Positions 9,496 to 18,328 of a stretch of 64,000 bases of DNA are shown piece by piece (position 1 is the first letter of the stretch; each line of letters starts with the position of its first letter). The stretch is from Gemmatales bacterium. Its GTDB lineage: Bacteria; Planctomycetota; Planctomycetia; Gemmatales; Gemmataceae. The notes under the pieces were generated by a model. It saw nothing but the letters and a program-made list of their open reading frames with translations, did not search any database and was not told the DNA's origin. The stretch covers positions 806,001-870,000 of the forward strand of contig BPJP01000001.1 of the NCBI GenBank assembly GCA_026004675.1. The letters run 5' to 3'. A program made the position numbers and the translations under genes.

Positions 9496-12292
9496 TCATT
9501 TGGCCACGATGTTGACCAGTTTTCCCGGAACGACGATGACCTTGACAATGTTTTTTCCGTTCAAGAGCCCTTGAATCTTCTCGTCCGCCAGAGCTTGCTG
9601 GCGCAGCGACTCCTGATCGATGTCGGCAGGCACGCATATCTTACTGCGCAGTTTGCCGTTGATTTGGATCGGCACTTCAACATCATCGGCTTTCGTCAGG
9701 TTCTCGTCGAACTCGGGCCACGGTTCGTAAGCCAGGGTTTGGGCGGTGTCCCAAAAGCGACCATAGTTCTTCAGCGAGATGCGGCGCGTATGGCGATAAA
9801 AGCAGCACGAATTTCTCCAGAGCGGCTCGCGGTCTTACCTTGAGGCGCGTCAAGTGGTTCGTAAACTCCATCATGGCCGCGATCGCCGTGTTGAAACGCA
9901 TGTTTTCCGTGTCGACTGTTACCTTCTGTATGGTCTTGTGCAGCACTCGCAGCGTTTCCTTGTCGATCTCGACGTTTTGAACGCTGGAGGAAAGCGTCAG
10001 GCGTTCATCGAGTTCATCGACGAAAAGTCTCCAGACGCGATTGAGAAAACGAAAGACGCCTTCGACTCCGCGCATACTCCAAGGCTTGGTTGCTTCCAGC
10101 GGTCCCATGAACATTTCATACAGTCGCAGGCTGTCGGCGCCATATTTGTCCACAATTTGATCGGGGTTGATGACGTTGCCTCGGCTTTTCGACATTTTGT
10201 AGGCACGGGCATCGACACGAATATCCGGATTCGCCTTGAGGACGAAATGATCTCCCTTTTTTTCAACGTCGTCTTCGGTGAGCTTGACCACTTCAAAGAC
10301 TTCGCCGCTATTTTTGTCCTTGCCGGTGGCGGTGTCGATGTCACCCGTGGCCGACACCCATTGCCCGTTTTTGCGGAAGGCAGTGTATTCCATTTCTCCC
10401 AGGATCATTCCCTGGTTGACCAGTTTTTGGAAGGGTTCGGGAGTGTGGACATAGCCCCGGTCGTAAAGCACTTTGTGCCAGAAACGCGAGTAAAGCAAGT
10501 GAAGGACGGCGTGTTCTGCCCCCCCAACGTAGAGATCGACCGGCATCCAGTATTTCTCTTTTTCTGGAGCACAAAATGCGTTGTCATTCTTCGGATCGAG
10601 GTAACGTAAGTAATACCAGCACGAGCCGGCCCATTGGGGCATGGTGTTCGTTTCACGGCGATATTTCTTGCCGTTTCGTTCCACCTCCACCCACGCTTTC
10701 GCTTTGCTTAAGGGCGGTTCCGGTTTGCCAGTCGGTTTATAGTCATCCAGCTCAGGCAATCGCAGCGGCAATTCGTCCACGGAAAGAGGCTCAGTAAAGC
10801 CGGTCTCTTTCCCTTCGTCGTCAAGCTCATGCAAGATCGGAAACGGCTCGCCCCAGTACCGTTGCCTGCTGAACAACCAGTCGCGCAGCTTGTAGTTCAC
10901 CTTCGCGTGTCCCAAGCCTCGCTCTTGCAGCCATGCGGTGATCTTCTTCTTGAACTCCGACGTGGGCAGACCATCAAACGGACCGGAGTTGACCGCAACC
11001 CCCTCGCCGACATATGCCTCGGTTAAGTGGTCAACCGTACTCTTGGTTGCTTTTAGCCATTCGTCCGGCGGCCGGACAACCGTGCGAATCGGCAGGTCAA
11101 ATGCTTTGGCAAATTCGAAGTCGCGCTCGTCGTGAGCTGGTACAGCCATGATGGCGCCCGTGCCGTAGCTGATGAGTACATAGTCGGCGATCCAAATAGG
11201 AATCTTTTCCTCGTTAACGGGGTTGATGGCGTAGGCGCCCGTGAAGACGCCGGTCTTGGTCTTGGCAAGCTCCGTACGTTCCAGATCGCTCTTGCGGGCG
11301 GCATCTTGTTTGTATTGTTCCACTGCCGACTTCTGTTCCGGCGTCGTAATCCGATCGACAAGCGGGTGTTCCGGAGCCAGTACCATGTAAGTGGCGCCGA
11401 AAAGCGTGTCGGGTCGTGTGGTGAAAACTCTGATCGTTTCGCCATTGGCACCTGCTGGCAGCTGGGAAGGTGGCAGGTCTAGTTTGAAATCGACCTCGGC
11501 GCCTTCGCTCCGGCCGATCCAATTACGCTGCATTTCTTTGATGGGTTCCGGCCAGTCGACAAGCGCCAAGTCTTCAAGCAGCCTCTCAGCGTAATCGGTG
11601 ATGCGCAACATCCATTGCCGCAGTGGCATGCGGATGACGGGATGCTGACCACGTTCAGATTTACCATCCTGGACCTCTTCGTTGGCCAATACCGTCCCCA
11701 AGGCTGGACACCAATTCACCGGCGCTTCAACCTGATATGCGAGCCGCTTGCTGTCCCGGTAGGCACGAACGGCACGTTCCCCCTGCTTCTCGATGTCAAC
11801 AGGAATCGGAAGCTCGGCAATCGGTCGACCCCGCTTTTGCTCGAAGTCGTACCAGGTATCGTAAATTTGCAGGAAAATCCACTGGGTCCATTTGAAATAA
11901 TGCGGATCAGTGGTATCGACTTCTCGATCCCAATCATAGCTGAAGCCAAGCATTTTGATTTGCCGGCGAAAGGTGTCGATATTCTCCTGTGTGTTAATGC
12001 GCGGATGGGTACCGGTTTCGATGGCATATTGTTCAGCAGGCAATCCAAAAGCGTCCCACCCCATGGGGTGCAAAACATTGTAACCGCGCATCCGCTTGTA
12101 ACGGGCCAGAATATCCGTCGCAGTGTAGCCTTCCGGATGGCCGACATGAAGCCCCGCCCCGGAAGGATACGGAAACATGTCGAGGATGTAATACTTGGGT
12201 TTTTCGCTGGTATCCGGTGCTCGAAAGATTTTGCGTTCTTCCCAGTGTTTTTGCCAGCGCGGCTCGATATCTTTTGGGTTGTAAGTCGGCAT
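9496..12292 (-). CDS. leuS: Leucyl-tRNA synthetase (one frameshift near the 3' end)
   Basis: Class I leucyl-tRNA synthetase charging tRNA-Leu. The HIGH-type motif GLHVGHPEG, the editing-domain motif [19 protein letters not shown], and [15 protein letters not shown] are all present. The main frame runs from ATG 12292 to a stop at 9683, but its last residues are not LeuS-like. Removing one base from the GG at 9745-9746 restores the expected C-terminus ([15 protein letters not shown], then QINGKLRSK and LVNIVAK) and the stop at 9496-9498, giving about 931 residues. Losing this tRNA-binding tail in an essential enzyme is implausible, so a consensus error is more likely than a mutation. It converges on the helicase-nuclease gene, 46 nt away. 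Confidence 0.93.
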
Positions 12293-12513
12293 GAGTCGAG
12301 AGTGCTAAAACATGAATAAACGTAGCCGGCGCCATCGCAGACCGGCTTCCCTTGGGCTGAAAAACGTAAAGACGCGGCTGAAGACGCGCACGCAGTTGCG
12401 TTAGCTTAATCAGGCTGCGAAAATCCGTCAACGAAGCCAACGAGCCGCCATGCGCCTGCTGTCTGCTGTTTTTTTACGATGCTGTGGTCCAAGTCAAGTG
12501 ATTGGGACTTCCC

Positions 12514-13752
12514 ATGTTGGAAAACCATTATGCCGTTCTGTTTCTCGTGTTGGCGGCTGCGTACCTCCTCGGTGCCATTCCCTTCGGTTATTTAATCGCG
12601 AAGTCGAAGGGCATCGACATCTTCAAATTCGGCAGCGGCAACATCGGCGCCTCGAATGTCGGCCGTGCCTTGGGCTATTCTTACGGCATTCTCGTCTTTA
12701 TTCTCGATTTTAGCAAAGGTGCCCTTCCCGTGGCGCTGGCAAAATGGGTCCAGGATCACCATACCGCGGAGATGCCCACCTGGTTGCAGGGAGACATCAT
12801 TCCAGTGGGTGCCGGCACGGCAGCCTTTTTGGGACACATGTTTTCCATCTACCTTAAATTCCGCGGGGGCAAAGGAGTCGCCACCGGATGCGGCGTCGCT
12901 CTGGTCCTTTTACCCGGACCGACTCTCGGCGCACTTCTCGTCTGGGTTCTCATCATCGGCACGCTAGGTCAGGTGGCATTGGCTTCCATGCTCGCTGGCG
13001 TCGCGCTCTTTCTCCTTCGCCTCCTCTCTACCGCTGAGCCTTTCGCGCCGCCGGCACGTATATTAACGCTGTTCTGCCTCTTGGCAGCGATCTTGGTAAT
13101 TGTTCGGCACCACAGCAACATCGTCCGTCTTATTCGGGGAACTGAAGAGCCGGTCGAGTGGATTTCACCCATGCTGTTCAGCAAGATTCTGCATGTGCTG
13201 GTCGTTGGGCTTTGGTTCGGCAGCGTTGTGTTTTTCACGTTTGTGATGGCACCAGTGTTGTTCGACGCGTTTGAAACCATGGGGGCCGACCCGAACGCAG
13301 CTGAACGACGATGGTTGCCTGTTACGCCTGGATTCGATAAAGCCGGAGGAACACGGCTGGCCGGAGCCGCGGTAGCGCCGTTGTTTCCGTGGCTGTTTTT
13401 GTTGCAGGGTGTTTGCGGTTTTGTTGCCGTTCTGACCGCTCTCTATTGGTCGAAACGCCAACCTGACAAAATCAACCGACTCCGCGTTGTTATCGCTTTG
13501 CTGGCCTTGCTGACGGTTGTTGCTGGTTGGCCACTTGCAGTAAAAGTGGGCGAACTGCGCTCCCAACGATACAGTCCAGACCCGGCCGTCGCCGGTCCGG
13601 CGAACCAGGCGTTCGGAACATGGCACGCAGCAAGTTTGTTGTTGAATTTCGTCACCATCGCTTGTGTGACAGTGTTGATGGGCCTGTGCGTTCGGTTGCC
13701 GCCGGAGCAATCGACGGACACTTCAACGGAAAAGCTGGCAGGCAGCGGATGA
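12514..13752 (+). CDS. plsY: PlsY glycerol-3-phosphate acyltransferase fused to a DUF4149-like membrane domain
   Basis: The first ~215 residues are PlsY, the membrane enzyme that transfers an acyl group from acyl-phosphate to glycerol-3-phosphate, the first step of phospholipid synthesis. Its motifs are clear: AIPFGYLIAKSKGIDIFKFGSGNIGASNVGR, then FLGHMFSIYLKFRGGKGVATG and a hydrophobic tail ending RHHSNIVRLIRGTE. A second membrane domain of ~190 residues follows (VGLWFGSVVFFTFVMAPVLF, then LFPWLFLLQG and HAASLLLNFV), resembling DUF4149/TMEM205-like proteins with four helices. Normal PlsY is about 200-220 residues; this one has 412. The start is ATG 12514 (weak ribosome-binding site); TTG 12502 is possible. 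folC follows 49 nt downstream. Confidence 0.9.
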   Translation: MLENHYAVLFLVLAAAYLLGAIPFGYLIAKSKGIDIFKFGSGNIGASNVGRALGYSYGILVFILDFSKGALPVALAKWVQDHHTAEMPTWLQGDIIPVGAGTAAFLGHMFSIYLKFRGGKGVATGCGVALVLLPGPTLGALLVWVLIIGTLGQVALASMLAGVALFLLRLLSTAEPFAPPARILTLFCLLAAILVIVRHHSNIVRLIRGTEEPVEWISPMLFSKILHVLVVGLWFGSVVFFTFVMAPVLFDAFETMGADPNAAERRWLPVTPGFDKAGGTRLAGAAVAPLFPWLFLLQGVCGFVAVLTALYWSKRQPDKINRLRVVIALLALLTVVAGWPLAVKVGELRSQRYSPDPAVAGPANQAFGTWHAASLLLNFVTIACVTVLMGLCVRLPPEQSTDTSTEKLAGSG

Positions 13753-13801
13753 GGTTCGACAGGGCGATCTTCTGCACTTTTGCAAACGTCTCTATTCCCC
13801 C

Positions 13802-15113
13802 ATGACATACGAACAAGCTATCGCGTACTGGTTTGGGCGCATCAACTACGAACAGAAGTTGCCTCGCCCCGGCGAATTACACCTCGAGCGGATGCGGCAG
13901 CTGTTGCATCTGTTGGGGGAACCACAGAAAAACTTGCGTATTGTGCACATTGCGGGCAGCAAAGGAAAAGGTTCGACCGCTGCGATGCTCGCTTCGATTT
14001 TGCGGCAGGCCGGTTACCGGACCGGCTTGTTCACCTCACCGCATCTGGTGCGAGTCGAGGAGCGCATTCAAGTCGATGGCCGCGCTATTGGTGCAGATGA
14101 ATTGACCGCGTTGGTGGCTGACATCAAGCAATGTGTCGACGAAAACAACGTCGTGCCAACGTTTTTTGAAATGAGCACTGCGTTGGGCTTTCTGCATTTT
14201 GCCCGCAGACGCGTTGATGTCGCCGTGGTCGAGGTCGGCATGGGGGGGGCGATTCGATGCGACGAACGTATGTAGACCGCTGGTTTCCCTGATCACGAGC
14301 ATCAGCTACGATCACACTCGGCAATTGGGACCGCGTCTTCAGGACATCGCTTTCGAAAAATCAGGAATTATTAAAACGGGAATCCCCGCCATCAGCGGCG
14401 CCACCCACGTGGAAGCGCGCAGCGTGATTGAGATCATTTGCCGGCAGCGTAACGCGCCGTTGCTGCAACTTGGCAGGGATTTTGATTTTCAATACGTACC
14501 GGCCAGTATCACCGCTTCCAGCAGTCGACCGGCACGCGTGACGATCCGAACACCGGTGAGGACCTGGCCAACCTTGCAACTGGGTCTTTTAGGCGAACAC
14601 CAAGGGGCCAATGCAGCGGTCACGGTCGCTTGTGTCGAGCAACTTAGAAAATGCGGTCTGCCAATTCCCGACCAGGCGGTTGCCGAAGGGTTGGCTGGCG
14701 TCGTCTGGCCAGCACGTTTGGAAGTCCTACGAACGCAGCCGTTTGTAATCTTGGATTGCGCCCATAACGTGGCTTCCGCGCAAGCGCTGGTCGATACGCT
14801 GTTAGCCTCGTTTCCTCCGTCCCGGAGGCATCTGCTTTTCGCTGGCAGTAAAGACAAAGATATACCAGGAATGTTTCGCGTGTTCGCGCCGCATTTTGTG
14901 CGATGCTATCTCACCCGATTTACGAATAATCCGCGTGCCGCGAGTTTAGAGGAATTGCAGCGGATTGCGACCGCCCAAAAGATGACGGCCCAAACGTATC
15001 CCACTTCGCAACAGGCATGGGAGGCTGCAAGCGCACAAGCCGCTCCGGATGACTTAATCTGCATTACTGGCTCGGTGTTCCTCGCTGGCGAAATGCGGCG
15101 CATTCTGCTGTAG
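13802..15113 (+). CDS. folC: Folylpolyglutamate/dihydrofolate synthase FolC (one frameshift in a G8 run)
   Basis: FolC adds glutamate to dihydropteroate and folates in an ATP-dependent ligase reaction. The P-loop AGSKGKGSTAAML (near residue 50), the TSPHLVRVEERI motif and EVGMGGRFDATNV (split by the frame break) identify it; downstream are SYDHTRQLG, IAFEKSGIIKTGIP, GEHQGANAAVTV, LDCAHNVASA and FAGSKDKD. The frame breaks at 14242-14249, a run of eight G; seven G restore the conserved GMGGRFDATNV junction and a protein of about 436 residues, normal length. A homopolymer miscall is the simplest cause, although a real frameshift cannot be excluded. It follows the PlsY fusion gene and precedes a Fur-family regulator gene. 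Confidence 0.9.
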
Positions 15114-15159
15114 TCGATGCATATTTGTTCGAAGGTCGTCTTGCCCGACTTCGAGCGAC

Positions 15160-15174
15160 TATCTAGATTAGATA
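15160..15174 (+). promoter_or_regulatory. Operator-like inverted repeat before the Fur-family gene
   Basis: TATCTA-GAT-TAGATA is a perfect 6-3-6 palindrome in an AT-rich stretch ending five bases before the ATG at 15179. Fur/PerR proteins bind AT-rich inverted repeats and often control their own genes, so autoregulation is plausible; the sequence is not a textbook Fur or Per box. It also overlaps where the ribosome-binding site should be, so bound protein could block either step. Confidence 0.4.
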
Positions 15175-15178
15175 TAGG

Positions 15179-15655
15179 ATGATAGAAGATACAACACAAC
15201 CAGGGTGCTCGGACCTGCGCAGCGCATTGGACCAGGCAGGATGGCGCTTTACGCGCCAACGCGCTGCCGTCTATGAGTATCTTCACAAAGCCCAGAACCA
15301 CCCTACAGCCGAAGAAGTTTATCTTGCTGTCCGTCAGCAAATACCCAACATCAGCCTGGCGACCGTGTACAAGGCTTTGGAAGCGCTGGTCGACTCTCGC
15401 TTAATTACAAAGTTGACTAACGTTTCCGGACCAGCTCGGTACGATCATCGTTGTGATCCCCATTATCACATACGCTGTGAAAAAACGGGCGAGGTTCATG
15501 ACCTGGATATCTCCTTCGATCCACACCTTCTCGAAAAACTCGATCCGTCATTGATCGACTCACTACGCCGGCGAGGCTTCGAAGTGACGGGATACCGCCT
15601 CGAAGTGATCGGCAACTTCAGCGACTCCGGCGTGCCCAAGTCATCGAGCGATTGA
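15179..15655 (+). CDS. Fur/PerR-family metal-dependent transcriptional regulator
   Basis: The 158-residue protein has the Fur-family layout: a winged helix (GWRFTRQRAAVYEYL, then HPTAEEVYLAVRQQ and ISLATVYKALEALVDSRLI) and a dimerisation half carrying the regulatory metal cluster (RYDHRCDPHYHIRCEKTGEVHDLD). Family members sense iron, zinc, manganese or peroxide. The structural-zinc CxxC pairs of many members are absent; only single cysteines are seen near residues 88 and 97. The HxxHYH arrangement resembles PerR more than Fur, but the specificity is not decided by sequence alone. A palindrome abuts its start, and a tiny membrane-protein gene follows 117 nt downstream. Confidence 0.88.
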   Translation: MIEDTTQPGCSDLRSALDQAGWRFTRQRAAVYEYLHKAQNHPTAEEVYLAVRQQIPNISLATVYKALEALVDSRLITKLTNVSGPARYDHRCDPHYHIRCEKTGEVHDLDISFDPHLLEKLDPSLIDSLRRRGFEVTGYRLEVIGNFSDSGVPKSSSD

Positions 15656-15771
15656 CTCTTTTCCGGACCGAAAAATCCCAGCTATCTTCTTGCATCGCCC
15701 ACGGTCAGTTTGTAGAAAATTGGAGTCGTTTGTTGGCAGTCATCTGAATTCTACCGCGAAAGGAAGTAACT

Positions 15772-15876
15772 ATGGGCGACTTTTTTCAATCGTGGACGTT
15801 CATGGGAATTATGGCCGCTTTGTTGGTTGCCTTGATTGGTCTTCTCATCTATCTCCGCAAGCAGGGGCAGGATTAG
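15772..15876 (+). CDS. 34-residue single-span membrane peptide
   Basis: A short gene supported by a good ribosome-binding site (AAAGGAAG, 15760-15767, about 5 nt before ATG 15772). The product begins MGDFFQSWTF, continues with a 17-residue hydrophobic helix (GIMAALLVALIGLLIYL) and ends with a basic/polar tail (RKQGQD), as expected for a membrane peptide with its C-terminus on the positive side. I do not recognise a family. Size and shape recall accessory subunits of membrane complexes such as oxidases, but no such complex is nearby. It lies downstream of the Fur-family gene and could be co-regulated with it. Confidence 0.6.
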   Translation: MGDFFQSWTFMGIMAALLVALIGLLIYLRKQGQD

Positions 15877-15888
15877 GCTCCTCTTTTT

Positions 15889-15937
15889 CGCCAGAATGAC
15901 GGTCGTCACCGTTTTGGCACGAGCCGTCGTGCTGGCG
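15889..15937. other. Stem-loop between the membrane peptide gene and the EF-G gene
   Basis: CGCCAG (15889-15894) pairs with CTGGCG (15932-15937); inside a 3x3 internal loop GACGG (15898-15902) pairs with CCGTC (15924-15928). It sits between two convergent genes, so it may end one or both transcripts, although no T-run follows it on the + strand. Confidence 0.4.
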
Positions 15938-15998
15938 TAGATTTGACTTCTCGTCCCGTCCATTGTTGCAATTGAACTGCAATATCTGCCAGGGAAGG

Positions 15999-18221
15999 CT
16001 ATAAAAACTCACCGCTAAGCATGCCGCGTAGTAGTTCTTCCGGAGCAGGCAAGTAGGAGTGCGGCTCCATGGTGTAGTTGGCTCGCCCCTGGCTCAAGCT
16101 GCGCACTTTGTCAGAGTAGTCGAACATTTTGGCCAGCGGCACCAGTGCTTCGATAACACGGAGGTTTCCCCTCGTTAAAACTTGCAGGATTTCCGCTCGG
16201 CGGAAATTTAAATCAGCTGACACCGGACCGAGGTATTCCTCTGGCACGGTTACCTCCAGCCTCATCACGGGTTCCAGCAGAATGATGTTGTCTTTCAGAG
16301 CCTGATGAACAGCATCGGCGCCTGCTGCCTGAAATGCTACATCGTTGGACATCTCCGCATTGGCCTCGCCGGACAGCAGGGTCACTTTGACGTCGATAAC
16401 TGGATACCCGATCTCGCCGGATTGCAACGCACCGCGAATGCCCTGCTCGGCAGCGGCAAGGAAAAGCTGCACCGTCTCCTCCGGTAAGGCGGCGCCTGCC
16501 ATGCGAAAATCAGGAGCGACCTGAACGGCAATGGATTCGGCATCACTGCGTTCCCTTTTCTGGCCGATAGGCTGAGGCACAGGTTCGAATTCCGCCATGA
16601 TCCTGCCAAACAAGCCGGCCGTGCCCGACTGACGAATGCATTCCCCTTGAACGCGGATTTGCTTTTTAAGTGTTTCGCGGTAAGTGACTCGAGGCTTGCC
16701 GACCCGCACCTTGAGTCGAAAGTCATCACGCAGTCGATTCGCTTTGATTTCCAGATGCAACACCCCCATGCCGCTGATCAATGTCTGTCCCGTATCCGGA
16801 TCGATATGCCAGCGAAACGTTGGGTCTTCGCGCGTCAAAAGGGTCAAGACTTGTTCCAGTTTCTGCCGGTCAGCCGAGCTTTCTGGTTCGATCGACATGC
16901 TGACGACCGATTCGGCGAACTTGATTGGTTCGAGCAGGATCGGATGCTGCGGATCACAGAGGGTATCGCCGGTGACGGAAGCTTTTGGCCCGATGACAGC
17001 AACAATATCTCCGGCATAGGCCATGTCCAGAGAGTCTTTGCTGTTGGGGTCGGCATGGACGTGATAAATCTTGGTAACGAATTCTTTGATGTTTTTCCCA
17101 GGGTTAAGAGGTCTGCTACCTGCCTTGAGCACGCCAGAATAAATGCGCAAATAATACAACTCCCCGTGCGGATCCGCTTGAAGCTTGAAGACCAGAGCGG
17201 CAAGCGGGTCTTTGGGATCGGGTTTGCGGATTTCTTCCGTGCCTTTTTTGGGATTCTTGCCCTTGACGGGTGGAACATCGAGCGGACTGGGAAGATACCA
17301 GCAGATGCCGTCCAACAGCAACTGTACGCCGATGTGTTCACGCCCCGAGCCGCAGAAAACAGGCTGGATTTCATTCTTGAGCGTCCGCTTGCGAAGCAAC
17401 TTATGAACTGCTTCAATTGGCGGAATCTCGCCGCTCAAATAGGCACTGGTAATTTCGTCTTGTTCATCGACCTCGCTGATGACATCGAAGAGCTTGTCAC
17501 GCCAGCGTTGTGCCAGCGAGACGATTTTGTCGATTTCGGCAGCGCGCTTTTGAAATGGCGGGTAAGAAGCCAACTCGACTAACGGAGCGCGCTTGACCAC
17601 TTTGCCGTCCTGCCGGTCCGGGGAACTGCCTGCGAAAAAACATGCTTCCATACGAATAATATCGACAATGCCAGCAAAAGGCGTCGGGCTGTCTTTGGCC
17701 GACCCGCTTCCAATCGGCACCGTGACCGGTACCGGTCGCCCCTGCAATCGTTTTGCGACTTCTTCGACAGCGTTTTCGAAATCGGCGCCTACGATGTCCA
17801 TTTTGTTGATGAAGATCAACCGCGGCACATGGTAGCGGTCCGCTTGATGCCATACCGTTTCCGATTGTGCCTCCACTCCTTTCTGCGCATCGAAGACGAC
17901 GACAGCACCATCGAGCACCCGCAGGGCACGTTCGACTTCCGCCGTGAAATCGACATGGCCTGGAGTGTCGATCAAATTGATGGTGAAGGTCTGATTGTGA
18001 AGAGGTTCTTTCCATTGAAACGGCACGCATGCGCTTTGGATCGTGATGCCTCGTTCTTGCTCTTCCTTCATCCAATCCGTTTCCGTGGTGCCTTCGTCAA
18101 CGGTCCCCAGACGGTGGACCGCACCGGAATAATAAAGCAGGTGTTCGGTGGTGGTGGTTTTACCAGCGTCAATGTGGGCAATGACACCGATATTTCGCAA
18201 TTTAGCAATATCGACAGACAT
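15999..18221 (-). CDS. fusA: Elongation factor G (probably a paralogue)
   Basis: EF-G is the GTPase that drives ribosomal translocation and, with RRF, ribosome recycling. The 740 residues show G1 [16 protein letters not shown]2-region [11 protein letters not shown]3 [16 protein letters not shown] and G4 NKMD, then domain II, the domain [12 protein letters not shown], domain IV and the C-terminal [14 protein letters not shown]. It is slightly longer than typical EF-G (~700). rpsL, rpsG and tuf, the usual str-operon neighbours, are absent, and planctomycetes commonly carry several EF-G copies, so this may be a divergent paralogue such as EF-G2. Its 107-nt leader contains a terminator-like hairpin of the upstream gene. 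Confidence 0.88.
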   Translation of the reverse strand: MSVDIAKLRNIGVIAHIDAGKTTTTEHLLYYSGAVHRLGTVDEGTTETDWMKEEQERGITIQSACVPFQWKEPLHNQTFTINLIDTPGHVDFTAEVERALRVLDGAVVVFDAQKGVEAQSETVWHQADRYHVPRLIFINKMDIVGADFENAVEEVAKRLQGRPVPVTVPIGSGSAKDSPTPFAGIVDIIRMEACFFAGSSPDRQDGKVVKRAPLVELASYPPFQKRAAEIDKIVSLAQRWRDKLFDVISEVDEQDEITSAYLSGEIPPIEAVHKLLRKRTLKNEIQPVFCGSGREHIGVQLLLDGICWYLPSPLDVPPVKGKNPKKGTEEIRKPDPKDPLAALVFKLQADPHGELYYLRIYSGVLKAGSRPLNPGKNIKEFVTKIYHVHADPNSKDSLDMAYAGDIVAVIGPKASVTGDTLCDPQHPILLEPIKFAESVVSMSIEPESSADRQKLEQVLTLLTREDPTFRWHIDPDTGQTLISGMGVLHLEIKANRLRDDFRLKVRVGKPRVTYRETLKKQIRVQGECIRQSGTAGLFGRIMAEFEPVPQPIGQKRERSDAESIAVQVAPDFRMAGAALPEETVQLFLAAAEQGIRGALQSGEIGYPVIDVKVTLLSGEANAEMSNDVAFQAAGADAVHQALKDNIILLEPVMRLEVTVPEEYLGPVSADLNFRRAEILQVLTRGNLRVIEALVPLAKMFDYSDKVRSLSQGRANYTMEPHSYLPAPEELLRGMLSGEFL

Positions 18222-18274
18222 AGGAGTTTCATCTTGCCGGTTGATCTACAACGCGGCTTACCAAGGGAATTTGA

Positions 18275-18311
18275 CACAAAAACAGGCAGCGATCTAGCTG
18301 GAGACGCTGCC
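18275..18311 (-). terminator. Terminator-like hairpin between the Mo-hydroxylase gene and fusA
   Basis: On the minus strand GGCAGCG (18311-18305) and CGCTGCC (18291-18285) form a 7-bp stem with a 13-nt loop, followed by TGTTTTTGTG. It lies just past the hydroxylase stop. A TATAAT at 18318-18313 (minus strand) immediately before it could be a fusA -10 element, in which case the hairpin would be broken in the fusA transcript. Confidence 0.55.
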
Positions 18312-18328
18312 CAATTATACAGACGGAA

